Below, in pieces: positions 6,018 to 13,960 of a DNA stretch of 26,509 nucleotides. This stretch comes from Sphingomonas sp. UBA1000 (GTDB lineage Bacteria > Pseudomonadota > Alphaproteobacteria > Sphingomonadales > Sphingomonadaceae), in the NCBI GenBank assembly GCA_002291855.1, contig DBAW01000001.1, positions 1 through 26,509 of the forward strand, given 5' to 3'. The notes under the pieces are model-generated. The model was not told the origin of the DNA. It saw only the letters and a program-made list of their open reading frames with translations, and ran no database searches. Within the stretch, counting starts at the first letter, position 1, and each line of letters starts with the position of its first letter. Position numbers and translations under genes: made by a program.

Positions 6018-8122
6018 AGGTCGAACCCCAGCGTGACAAAGGCCGAGCGCGGATTGCCCGGGCGCACCACATCCTGCGCGAGATATTGGTAGGGGATGAA
6101 GTAATCGGTGTTGAGCAGGTTATCGATGCGCAGGCCGATCCGGGCGCGCCCGATCCGGTAGCTCGCCAGCGCATCGACGACGGCATAGCCGTCCGTCTTG
6201 GCTCCGTTGGGCAGCGTCATCACCGCGCCCGAGTTGGCAGTGACGCCCGCGCCCAGCTCAAGCCCCTTCAGCCCGCCATCCCGAACGCGGTAGCGCGCGG
6301 CCAGCCGGCCGCTATGTTCGGGAACGCGCGGGAGGCGGCTGCCGGCCGGGATCGCATTGTCCTCGACCACCCGGGCATCGGTATAGGCATAGCTCGCCAG
6401 CAGCGAGAAGGCCGGAGTCGGTTCGAAGATCAGATCGGCCTCGATCCCCTCGCTGCGCTGCCTGCCGACCTGAACCGAGCTGCCGAACGTGTTCGGATCC
6501 GGCGTGGGGACGTTGTTGCGGTCGATGCGATAGGCGGCGATGGTTCCCGACAGCCCGAGGCGCGCCAGCCCGAACTTGATGCCGCCTTCAAAGCTTTCGG
6601 AGCGCTCGGGCACCGGCGGTTCGGCACCGGTGAAGAAGATCGCGAGGCGCGAGCCGGTCGCATAGCCTGCGAACAGCGAAACGCCCTCGGCCAGATCGAG
6701 GGTCGCCCCGATGCGCGGATCCCATTCGCGATAGGTGCGGTTGGTGCCGGCACCCCCCGCGACTTCCTCCAGCCGCAGCTCGCTGTAGCGGATCGAGCCG
6801 AGCAGATGGACCGGACCGATCGTCACCTGATCCTGCAGATAGGCGGCGTTGGTCTTGTAGCGGTTGGTGATGAACTGGTTGAGCGTGGGTTCGGTGAACC
6901 CGGTCACGCGCGCCGGACCCGCATAGTCGAACGGGAAGGGCGTGAAGATGGTGAACCCGATCGCCGCATCATAATCGGTGCGGTCGGCCTGGACGCCCGC
7001 GAGCACGACATGCTTGACCGCACCCGTGCTGAACTCGCCGGTCAGCGACAGATCGCCGGTCCATTCGCCGACATCGGCGGGGAGCCGCGCGCTGACCTGC
7101 GGGCATGACGTTTCGTTCAGGAGCGAGGCCGCCCCGCACGGGAAAAAGCCGAAGAACGGCGTCGTCGCGCGCTCGTCGAAGGCACTTTCATAGCGCCGCA
7201 GCCGGGCATTGAGCGTGAGACTGTCGCTCAGACGCTGCTTCAGCTCGACCTGATAGGTCAGATTGTCGATGGTCGTGCGCGGTGCATCGACCGCCCCGGT
7301 AAACCGGTTGCGATCGACACGGGGATCATCGCGGAACTGGACCGGAAGACCGGCATATTCGAGCTGTTCGACCCGCGTGTGCGTGAGCCGCGCGACGATC
7401 TCGGTCGCATCGGACGGCGCAAAGCGGATCGACGGGGCGATCAGCGTGCGGTCGACCTCAACTTCGTCGATGTAATCGCCATTGGTCTGCGCTTCGCCGA
7501 CAAGCCGGATGGCAAGCGTCGGCGACAGCGGCACATTGGCATCGACCGCTGCCGAATATTCGTCGAAGCTGCCCGCGCGGACTCGGAAGCCGAAGGCGCG
7601 GGTCTGGTTGGCAGTTTTCGACACGATGTTGATCAGGCCGCCCAGCGGGGCGCCGGTGCCGCCGCCGAACAGGGTCGATGTCGGGCCCTTGGCAACTTCG
7701 ACCCGTTCCGCGTTCCACAGCGAAGCCGGGTCGATGACGGCGGTGTCGCCATAGCCGATCAGGCCGTCGGTGAAGATCTCCGCCTCGAACCCGCGCACGA
7801 TCGGATTGGCCAGCACCGCTTCGGACGGCAGCGTGGGGACGACGCCGGAGACGTTGCGCAGCGCTTCGTCCAGCGTGTTCAGTTCCTGGTCGCGGATGAA
7901 GGCGCGGGTGAGCACCTGGATCGACTGCGGCGTCTCGATCAGCGGCACGGGCGTGCGGGTGACGCTGGCCTCGTCGGCCCGGTAACTCTGGCGCTCGCCG
8001 GTGACGATGATATCGGCGGGCGTCCAGCGTTCGGGCTGCGCATCCTGGGCGTGGGCAATGGCGGGGGCAATGGCGGGCAGGCCGAATGCGGCGACGGACG
8101 CCAGCAGGCAGGTCTTGGTCAT
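6014..8122 (-). CDS. TonB-dependent outer-membrane receptor, siderophore type
   Basis: A 702-residue outer-membrane receptor. A signal peptide covers about residues 1-25 (MTKTCLLASVAAFGLP to AHA). The plug follows with the family blocks RTPVPLIETPQSIQVL, a NPIVRGF segment, ERVEVAKGPTSTLFG and GGLINIVSKT, all typical of ferric-siderophore TonB receptors. The rest is a 22-strand-type barrel ending in LGFDL; the last residue is Leu instead of the usual Phe. I chose ATG 8122 because GGAG sits 6-8 nt upstream and the signal peptide begins there. The stop overlaps the DJ-1 start by 4 nt (GTGA). Sequence similarity points to iron chelates, but the setting among copper genes allows a copper chelate. 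The sequence does not settle the substrate. Confidence 0.92.
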   Translation of the reverse strand: MTKTCLLASVAAFGLPAIAPAIAHAQDAQPERWTPADIIVTGERQSYRADEASVTRTPVPLIETPQSIQVLTRAFIRDQELNTLDEALRNVSGVVPTLPSEAVLANPIVRGFEAEIFTDGLIGYGDTAVIDPASLWNAERVEVAKGPTSTLFGGGTGAPLGGLINIVSKTANQTRAFGFRVRAGSFDEYSAAVDANVPLSPTLAIRLVGEAQTNGDYIDEVEVDRTLIAPSIRFAPSDATEIVARLTHTRVEQLEYAGLPVQFRDDPRVDRNRFTGAVDAPRTTIDNLTYQVELKQRLSDSLTLNARLRRYESAFDERATTPFFGFFPCGAASLLNETSCPQVSARLPADVGEWTGDLSLTGEFSTGAVKHVVLAGVQADRTDYDAAIGFTIFTPFPFDYAGPARVTGFTEPTLNQFITNRYKTNAAYLQDQVTIGPVHLLGSIRYSELRLEEVAGGAGTNRTYREWDPRIGATLDLAEGVSLFAGYATGSRLAIFFTGAEPPVPERSESFEGGIKFGLARLGLSGTIAAYRIDRNNVPTPDPNTFGSSVQVGRQRSEGIEADLIFEPTPAFSLLASYAYTDARVVEDNAIPAGSRLPRVPEHSGRLAARYRVRDGGLKGLELGAGVTANSGAVMTLPNGAKTDGYAVVDALASYRIGRARIGLRIDNLLNTDYFIPYQYLAQDVVRPGNPRSAFVTLGFDL

Positions 8123-8232
8123 GTGAAACTCCGGCAGGGAAAAGGGCGCGCCATGCAGGCGCGGCATCGGCCGGAGTGGGAACAGCGACGCGCAATCCTT
8201 GGGGATCGCGTCCGGTCAGGTGGCTCCGGCGA

Positions 8233-8637
8233 TCAGGCCAGAGCAGGCGGGCCGCGCAGCGGCGGCGTCAGAAAATCGGCAGTGGCAGGCGCGGCGTCGA
8301 CCGGCGGCGGCAGCGCGAATTCGCGCAGCAGCAATGCCGGCTTGGCAAGTGGCGCGGGTTGCGCGCCGGCGATTGCCGGCAGCGATGCCGATGCAAACAC
8401 GCACGGCTTGTGCTCGGCCTGTTCGTGGCCGGAATGATCCTGGTCATCGGACCGTTGCAGGTCGACCAGCACGGTCTGGCTTTCGCCCAGCCCGTTGCAG
8501 ATGGTGACGACAATGCCGTCCGCCGTCCGCGTGGGCATGAAGCCGGTCGGGACGACCATGCGCAGCGCCAGAACGCAAACGAGGAGCACGGCAAACAGCG
8601 CGCGCAGCCCTCGTTCATGGCGCATGGCGGTGAACAT
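8233..8637 (-). CDS. DUF2946 family small membrane/periplasmic protein
   Basis: A protein of about 134 residues with one N-terminal membrane segment (ALFAVLLVCVLALRMVVPTGF), then a CNG motif and a His-rich stretch DDQDHSGHEQAEHKPC, then an Ala/Pro-rich tail. This is the pattern of DUF2946, a family often encoded beside TonB receptors and PepSY proteins in metal-uptake loci. The His/Cys cluster could bind copper or another metal. The start is uncertain: ATG 8637 (MFTAM) and ATG 8625 (MRHERG) are both possible and neither has a good ribosome site; the frame is open to 8727. It lies 110 nt before the TonB receptor, same strand. Metal binding is inference. Confidence 0.75.
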   Translation of the reverse strand: MFTAMRHERGLRALFAVLLVCVLALRMVVPTGFMPTRTADGIVVTICNGLGESQTVLVDLQRSDDQDHSGHEQAEHKPCVFASASLPAIAGAQPAPLAKPALLLREFALPPPVDAAPATADFLTPPLRGPPALA

Positions 8638-8878
8638 GGCCGCGCCGATACCCCTTTTCCCGTTCCCTGTCATCCGAAACGAGATGGCGCGCGCGTTCCT
8701 GCGCCGGGGAGTACCTGCCGGCTGCATTTATCGATTCTGCCGGTTCGTGCAGCACCGCATGGCTGCTGGCCGTGACAGACCCAGGCATCGATAAGGTCGA
8801 CCATTCCGTGTCCTTTCGGACCCACCATGCCTGCCGACCGACTGGTTGACGATGAGACATTTTGTCAGAGGGAGCCTC
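8638..8878 (-). other. non-coding gap between PepSY and DUF2946 genes
   Basis: About 240 nt separate these two genes. A short open frame (8615-8860) crosses it but has no recognisable product, no convincing codon pattern and runs into the DUF2946 gene out of frame. An AT-richer patch lies near 8845-8870. It may hold a second promoter for the receptor part of the locus, but I see no clear -35/-10 pair and no operator I can name. Confidence 0.4.
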
Positions 8879-9598
8879 CTAGAGGCTGGCGCGTCTGCGC
8901 CTCAGCGGCCATCGCGCCAGCAGCAACAGGGTGCCGCTCAAACCGATCACCAGCCCACCAAGCGCGAAGCCGACCAGCCATGGGGTGTTGAAATCCGCAT
9001 GCTCGGCCCAGTCCATGATATGGAGGCCCCAGAAGAAATCATAGAGACGCCAGGTGCCGGTGCGGACTGCGGTGATCCGGCCGGTCAGCGCGCCGATATA
9101 GACGGCGGTGTTTTCGGCATCGGCATAGGCGATCCGCCATGCCGGCAGCTGCGCCCGATATTCAGTGCTCCGTGCGCGCACCAGCCGGGTCTCGGCGATC
9201 GACGGGGGACGCCGCGTCCAGGCTGCATTGGCGATCCGCCGCGCCGCCGCGTCGTCAAGCAGACCGACCGGCTGACCGTTCAACGGATCGAACAGCCGGG
9301 CGGTATCGCCTTTGCCGGCCTCGGCCATCAGACGGCCATCGACCCGGCGCAACGTGATCATCTCCGTGCCATCGCCAGCGATCCGGGCGAGCATGGCCGG
9401 ATCGACCCGCGCCAGCTCCGCCGTCAGGGGTTCGGCCCGCGCCCGGTCAACCAGATGTTCGCCGCGCACCTCGCCGATCGGCAGCCACGCCATCAGCGCG
9501 CCGCTGGCAAACCACAGCAGCAGCTGAAACCCGATGATCAGCGCCAGCCATTTGTGCAACCTGCTGGCAGCATGGTGAACCCTCCGACTGATCTTCAC
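8879..9598 (-). CDS. PepSY domain inner-membrane protein
   Basis: A protein of about 239 residues with one membrane segment near the N terminus (WLALIIGFQLLLWFASGALMAWL), a periplasmic PepSY-like central part, and one membrane segment near the C terminus (WLVGFALGGLVIGLSGTLLLL). The LHKW motif before the first segment and GLHIMDW before the last are typical of PepSY-associated membrane proteins, some of which act as heme-containing reductases of metal chelates taken up by TonB receptors. I prefer GTG 9598 (MKISRRVHHAA) because GGAGAGG lies 6 nt upstream; GTG 9613 is the alternative. It is the first gene of the metal-handling locus, 138 nt after the stop of the next upstream gene. A reductase role is inference. 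Confidence 0.85.
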   Translation of the reverse strand: MKISRRVHHAASRLHKWLALIIGFQLLLWFASGALMAWLPIGEVRGEHLVDRARAEPLTAELARVDPAMLARIAGDGTEMITLRRVDGRLMAEAGKGDTARLFDPLNGQPVGLLDDAAARRIANAAWTRRPPSIAETRLVRARSTEYRAQLPAWRIAYADAENTAVYIGALTGRITAVRTGTWRLYDFFWGLHIMDWAEHADFNTPWLVGFALGGLVIGLSGTLLLLARWPLRRRRASL

Positions 9599-9736
9599 AG
9601 CATTCCTCTCCACCGGGCAGCCGGTCTTTGCGCACCGAAGCGACGTGGCGGCAAGCCTCCCTCTTCCTTCAGACTGGTTACAAATGGGAGTGTTAGCCCG
9701 AGCCTCTTTGCCAAAGTCGGCCCGCGCCCGGTCGAC

Positions 9737-11983
9737 TCAGTTGTAGTAATAGGGTGAGCGCTTCGCCCAGACAGTGTCCGGATAGCGGGCGTGGAGCAGC
9801 CGGAAAGCGCGCTTGCTCAGCTGGTTGTGGTTGTTGCCCCAGCGTCCCACCCGGTTGAGCCGATACAGCGCTTCGCCGGCGCGCGGATCGCGTGGGTGCG
9901 CGGCGACATAGGCCAGCGCCTCTTCCCACAGCGTCGTCCCGCCGGTCTTGCCGCGATCGAGATCGGCAGCGCGCCGGAACGCGCTACGTTCGCTGCGCGC
10001 CGCGGCGTGCAGCGGCTTGACGAAAGGGGCGGGGCGGGCAGGGAAGGCCTCGCCGCAGCGCCCGTTGCAGGTCAGGTCGACAGCGTCTTCCTGCATACCG
10101 CGGTCCCCGCCGTCCCACCACCTGCCCTGATAATAGGCCTTGGCGGCCGGGAAGGTGGCCGGCGCCATGCCGCGCGGCAGCTGCACGAACCAATCGTCCC
10201 AATAACCGCCGAACGAAGGCTCGTTGCCATGGGGGCGGGCATAATCGGCCAGATCGGTGCGCAGACTGGGGATTTTGGTCATCACGAAGATCTCGGCGAA
10301 GCGCTTGGCCCGGCCGGGCGGAGTGCGCAGGATCCGCTGCCAGTCGGCCTTCACCTGCGGCAGCAGCGTGACGAGCATCCGGGCGGTCTCGTTCACCGCT
10401 GCATCTCGCCGCAGCAGCACTGCGCGGACATAGTTGGTGAGCGCGAGGTCGAGCCGCAGTTCGGCGGGCAACCTGGCGCTGCGGCCGAGCGCCAGCCGCG
10501 CGGCGAGCGGCAGCCGGTCGATCGTCATCCGCGCATCGTCGCCAAGGCCGAGCCAGTCCTGCCCGCGCTGCCCCAGCTGCGCTTCGGCGGCAACGGCGGC
10601 GCAATCTGCAGCCCCGCCTCTGCAATAGGGCTGGCGGAGTGCGTATGCAGAGAAATCGGCGAGGCTGGTCGCCAGCTGGGCGCGGATCGACAGGAAGATG
10701 TTGCGATCCGACGGTGTGAGGTCGCGCCGTGCGAGCAGCGCGTCGACCTCGGGCCGGAGCGTCGCATCGGGCACGCGGCCGATGCGCAGGCGCAGCAGAT
10801 GGTAGCGTGCGGTGAGCCAGGCCGGGTCGTCCGCCGCAACCCGGTCAGCGGCCTTCAGGAGAGGCGGGACGCCGGCATCGTCCGGGCGGGCAAGGCCGAG
10901 CGCGGCAACGAGCCAGGCGGTGCGGTGCGTCGTCTGCCAGCGATCGGTGGCGTGGGCGAACCCTTCCTCTCGATCGCTCGTGTCCAGCGTCGCGATCCAG
11001 TCGGCCGCCTCTGGCCTGTCGGGCTGCCTGGCCGAAAGGCTCCAATAGTCCTTGAACTGGACCGCAATGTCCGGGGTAGGCGTCTTCGCATTGAGCACGC
11101 GATCGAGCCGGTCGCGGAGCGAGGCGGGATGCTCGTGATAGTCGAGCACCTGCTGCATCCGGATGACTTCCCCTTTGCCATAGGTGCCATCGGGTGCAGC
11201 GGCGAGGGTGGCGATCGCGGCACGGGCACGGGCAAAGGCGGCGGGGTTGCGGGCGGTGAGTGCGGCGCGCTGGATGGTGCGTGCCTGAAGGTACAGCGCC
11301 AGCTTCTGCCACGGCGAGGCCGGATCCCCACCGATCGCGGCGAAGGTGGCTTCGGCATCCGCAAGCCGGCCGTCATAGAGTGCGAGCGCCGCCTGCTGGT
11401 ACAACCGGTCGGCGCGCAGCCAGGCCGGAGCGCCGGGATCGAGCGGCGGCAGGGTCACGCCCTCCTTGCTGCACGCCTCGAACACGCGGTCCTGCGCATT
11501 GACCCAGGCGCGCACCGAGGGTGAAGTGGTGCCATGTGCAGCGATCCGCGCCTTCAGCGTCGCTGCGGCGGTGGTGAAGGCGTCGCCAAAACAGGTAGGG
11601 ATCGAGGTGTAGTTCGGGCCTCGGCGCTCGGTCGACACCCAGTAATAATCGGCTTCGAGGCCCGGGACTTGCCGCCGTGCTTCAAGCCAGACGCCGGTCG
11701 GATCCTGCCAGTCACCGCAGCAAGGGGTGGCGAGCGCCCGGGCGGCATCGGCGTCGACATCCAATCCTGTGAGCAGCCGCCAGTCGAGATAGCGCACCGC
11801 CGCTGGCGCACTGGGTTTGACGATGCCCACATTGCCGGCTGCGAAGGCTGCGCGATCGATCGGGTGCAGCGCATGGCTGGTGACATAGTCGAGGATCGGC
11901 CCGGGATCGCCTGAGCCGGCCGCCTGGCTTCCCGCCAGTCCCGCGACACATGCCGCCGCTGCCAACCACCACCCGCGCTTCAT
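9737..11983 (-). CDS. large exported protein of unknown function, partner of DUF3142 lipoprotein
   Basis: A protein of about 748 residues with a signal peptide (MKRGWWLAAAACVAGLAGSQA). The body is Ala/Leu/Arg-rich and looks alpha-helical, with several segments like tetratricopeptide helices (for instance YQQAALALYDGRLADAEATF and the C-terminal EEALAYVAAHPRDPRAGEA). Several paired cysteines suggest periplasmic disulfides. I do not recognise a named family. The start is ATG 11983 or 11989: the first overlaps the DUF3142 stop by 4 nt (ATGA) and has GGAG at a better distance. The overlap ties it to the DUF3142 gene. A scaffold or envelope-assembly role is possible because of the helical repeats, but there is no direct evidence. 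Confidence 0.75.
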   Translation of the reverse strand: MKRGWWLAAAACVAGLAGSQAAGSGDPGPILDYVTSHALHPIDRAAFAAGNVGIVKPSAPAAVRYLDWRLLTGLDVDADAARALATPCCGDWQDPTGVWLEARRQVPGLEADYYWVSTERRGPNYTSIPTCFGDAFTTAAATLKARIAAHGTTSPSVRAWVNAQDRVFEACSKEGVTLPPLDPGAPAWLRADRLYQQAALALYDGRLADAEATFAAIGGDPASPWQKLALYLQARTIQRAALTARNPAAFARARAAIATLAAAPDGTYGKGEVIRMQQVLDYHEHPASLRDRLDRVLNAKTPTPDIAVQFKDYWSLSARQPDRPEAADWIATLDTSDREEGFAHATDRWQTTHRTAWLVAALGLARPDDAGVPPLLKAADRVAADDPAWLTARYHLLRLRIGRVPDATLRPEVDALLARRDLTPSDRNIFLSIRAQLATSLADFSAYALRQPYCRGGAADCAAVAAEAQLGQRGQDWLGLGDDARMTIDRLPLAARLALGRSARLPAELRLDLALTNYVRAVLLRRDAAVNETARMLVTLLPQVKADWQRILRTPPGRAKRFAEIFVMTKIPSLRTDLADYARPHGNEPSFGGYWDDWFVQLPRGMAPATFPAAKAYYQGRWWDGGDRGMQEDAVDLTCNGRCGEAFPARPAPFVKPLHAAARSERSAFRRAADLDRGKTGGTTLWEEALAYVAAHPRDPRAGEALYRLNRVGRWGNNHNQLSKRAFRLLHARYPDTVWAKRSPYYYN

Positions 11984-12705
11984 CGCCATTGCTCCACCCG
12001 TTTCCGCACCGCGTCGAAGGTGGAGGGTGTCCAGCTTTGGGGGGCGAACAGATAGACTCTACGCCCCTGCGGCGCGCGGGCAATGGGGGTGTCGGCGGAC
12101 ACGGCGAGCGCGTTGCGGCAGGCGGGTTCGGCCCAGTCGCCGCCGCCCTCGATCCGGGCGCGGAGCGCGGCACCGCCGCGTCCCATGCGGAACAGCATCG
12201 GCACGATCTCGTCGACCGGCAGCGCGCCCAGCCAATCCTCCTGGCACCAGCTGGCAATCGCGGTCATCGACAGCAGGACATTGCGGGGCAGGGCGGCGCG
12301 GACGTCGCGGAGCACATCGATCAGCACCTGGCGCTGCGACTGGCGGACCTCGAAGTCGATCTGGACGCGGCGCGCGGGGACGACACGGGCAAAGTGGAGG
12401 ATGGCGGCAGCGACACGGGCGCGGAGCGCCGGCGTCCAGCGCAGCGGCATGCGGTCGTCGATCTGGATGTGGACGACCGCGGTGGTGGGCGGTCGATCGG
12501 TGCGCAGCGGGAAGCGCCGGCCACGTGCGAGGAAATTGTCGCCGGCGAGATCGATGAAGCCGGTCTGCACGGCGATCTCGGCACCCTCGGGCAGGAAGCG
12601 GAGGTCCTCGGGCCGCTCCCATGCCCAGACGATCATCTCCGGAGCCGGCGCGGCGGGCTGGCACGCGGAGAGGGCGAGAAGCGGGAGCAGGAGGTGGCAG
12701 CGCAC
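11980..12705 (-). CDS. DUF3142 family lipoprotein
   Basis: A 241-residue predicted lipoprotein: the leader MRCHLLLPLLALSAC ends in a lipobox with Cys15. The body contains VQIDFEVRQSQ (normally QIDFD-like), LLSMTAIASWC and a late VYLFAPQSW stretch, which match DUF3142, a family predicted to adopt a TIM-barrel glycosidase-like fold. The central acidic residues (D and E in IDFE) could be catalytic. The start codon is GTG 12705, with no strong ribosome site. Its stop overlaps the start of the 748-residue gene by 4 nt, so the pair should be made together. The function is unknown in the family; carbohydrate cleavage in the envelope is a guess from the fold. Confidence 0.8.
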   Translation of the reverse strand: MRCHLLLPLLALSACQPAAPAPEMIVWAWERPEDLRFLPEGAEIAVQTGFIDLAGDNFLARGRRFPLRTDRPPTTAVVHIQIDDRMPLRWTPALRARVAAAILHFARVVPARRVQIDFEVRQSQRQVLIDVLRDVRAALPRNVLLSMTAIASWCQEDWLGALPVDEIVPMLFRMGRGGAALRARIEGGGDWAEPACRNALAVSADTPIARAPQGRRVYLFAPQSWTPSTFDAVRKRVEQWR

Positions 12706-12860
12706 GCGCCAGCTTAAGGATGGAATGCTCTGCGGTTCAAGCAGGCCAGCTGCGCCGTTTCGGCAGCGAAGACCCCGCCGATCCTGCCGTGATCCAGCGG
12801 GTACTAACGATCATGCTGGCGAGCGCGTATTGAGGTCAGCACGTGTGAGGCCCCCGCCAA

Positions 12861-12898
12861 AATGCATTTATTGCGTTTAAAGCAGATAATGCACTTAT
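12861..12898 (+). promoter_or_regulatory. repeated TGCA(T/C)TTAT boxes, probable antitoxin operator
   Basis: Two near-identical boxes, AATGCATTTAT (12861-12871) and AATGCACTTAT (12888-12898), lie 27 nt apart start to start, just before the antitoxin gene. They sit in the only AT-rich part of the 218-nt gap between the divergent DUF3142 and antitoxin genes. TA antitoxins usually repress their own promoter through such repeats. A GATAAT at 12885-12890 could be a -10 element. AGGAGG lies before ATG 12924. Confidence 0.4.
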
Positions 12899-12923
12899 GG
12901 CTCGAGAGAACTAGGAGGTTCCC

Positions 12924-13388
12924 ATGACCATGCTCGCCCACCGCCAGATGCCGCCCTCTGCGCAGGATGCAGCCATCGCGCGCGCTTCTGGGCAGCTTCT
13001 GTCCCGATTTGCACACCGCAAGCGGCCGCTGACACTGCGCGTCCGCGACGCTGGCCACGATGAACCGCTTGAGCTTCCGACCGGCGCGGTCGAACTGCTG
13101 ATGGATATTCTGGAGGCCATGGCCGCCGGGCGGGGCGTCACACTCATTCCCGAGAACGCCGAGCTGACCACTGTGCAGGCAGCCGAGATTCTGAATGTGT
13201 CGCGGCCCTTCCTGGTTCGGCTGCTTGATGAAGGCCAGATCCCCCACCGCAAGGTCGGCAAGCATCGGCGCATTCGTATGGAGGACGTCATGGCCTATAA
13301 GGCCAGGCTCGACAGCGATCGAGAGACGGTGCTCGACCAGCTTGCCGCCGAAGCCCAGGAACAGGACATGGGTTATAGTCGCCCGTGA
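12924..13388 (+). CDS. antitoxin with excisionase-type helix-turn-helix
   Basis: A 154-residue protein whose C-terminal part (about 81-126: LTTVQAAEILNVSRPFLVRL to MEDVMAYK) is a MerR/excisionase-type winged helix. Residues 50-70 form a short helical region. This architecture is typical of antitoxins that precede a PIN-domain toxin of about 190 residues. A strong AGGAGG site lies before the ATG. Its stop overlaps the toxin start by 4 nt (GTGA). It should bind the toxin and repress the promoter. Since the toxin is interrupted, the antitoxin may now be an orphan. It could also act on a related toxin elsewhere. Confidence 0.85.
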   Translation: MTMLAHRQMPPSAQDAAIARASGQLLSRFAHRKRPLTLRVRDAGHDEPLELPTGAVELLMDILEAMAAGRGVTLIPENAELTTVQAAEILNVSRPFLVRLLDEGQIPHRKVGKHRRIRMEDVMAYKARLDSDRETVLDQLAAEAQEQDMGYSRP

Positions 13389-13954
13389 GCCGTTACACGG
13401 CCCTGCTTGATGCGAACGTCCTCTACCCCGCGCCAATGCGGGACCTGTTGTTGCAGCTTGCCGTGACCGACCTGTTCAAGGCGCGCTGGAGCGCCGACAT
13501 TCATCGCGAATGGATCGAGGCTTTGCTGCGTGAACAGCCGCATCGCGACCGTGCATCACTCGAACGCACGCGCGACCTCATGGACCGCCATACCCGCGAT
13601 GCGCTGGTCCTCGGCTATGAGGCACTTATCCCTACCCTTACCTTGCCCGATCCGGGCGACCGCCACGTCCTCGCTGCAGCCATCACCGGCCGCTGCGACG
13701 TGATCGTCACCTAGAACCTCAAGGATTTTCCCGACGCCGCGCTCGCTCCGTTCGGCATTGAGGTGCAGCATCCGGACACTTTTCTTTGCAACCAGATGAG
13801 CCTTGCGCCCGGCCTCTTCTGCACCGCCGTTCAGAAGGTCCCGGCACGGCTCAGAAACCCATGCTACTCGGTTGAGGATTATCTCGACACGCTCACTCGG
13901 CAGGGGCTCATCGCGACAGCGGCCGAGCTGCAACCCTTCGCTGCCGTTCTCTGA
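13385..13954 (+). pseudogene. PIN-domain toxin interrupted by an in-frame TAG
   Basis: The frame starts at GTG 13385, overlapping the antitoxin stop, and gives a PIN ribonuclease domain: D9 (LLDANVLYP), E42 (REW) and D92 (GDRHVLAAAI). At 13712-13714 a TAG replaces the codon expected to be Trp or Phe in the usual VIVTxNLKDFP motif. The same frame continues without a gap as NLKDFPDAALAPFGIEVQHP and ends at TGA 13952-13954, giving a normal length of about 189 residues. The last acidic residue (D114 in NLKD) is beyond the stop, so the 109-residue product should lack a complete active site. A single G-to-A change from TGG would explain it. Readthrough, or a sequencing error, are the alternatives. 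Confidence 0.85.
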
Positions 13955-13960
13955 CTTCCG

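Noticed and set aside
6086..8437. Long plus-strand open frames (340 and 352 residues) opposite the TonB receptor
   Set aside because: The receptor on the minus strand is unmistakable; the antisense frames have no recognisable motif.
9599..9736. Possible riboswitch (AAGAGGGAGGC resembles part of a cobalamin box) or metal-regulator box before the PepSY gene
   Set aside because: Only a short purine-rich string fits; the rest of the conserved cobalamin riboswitch core is not visible, and no clear Fur or CueR-type palindrome was found.
8846..9757. 303-residue plus-strand frame
   Set aside because: Opposite the PepSY gene, whose membrane segments and motifs are clear; the antisense product looks compositional only.
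9791..11524. 577-residue open frame on the plus strand
   Set aside because: It lies opposite the 748-residue exported protein, is rich in Arg/Gly/Pro with no domain or signal peptide, and is a usual by-product of high GC.
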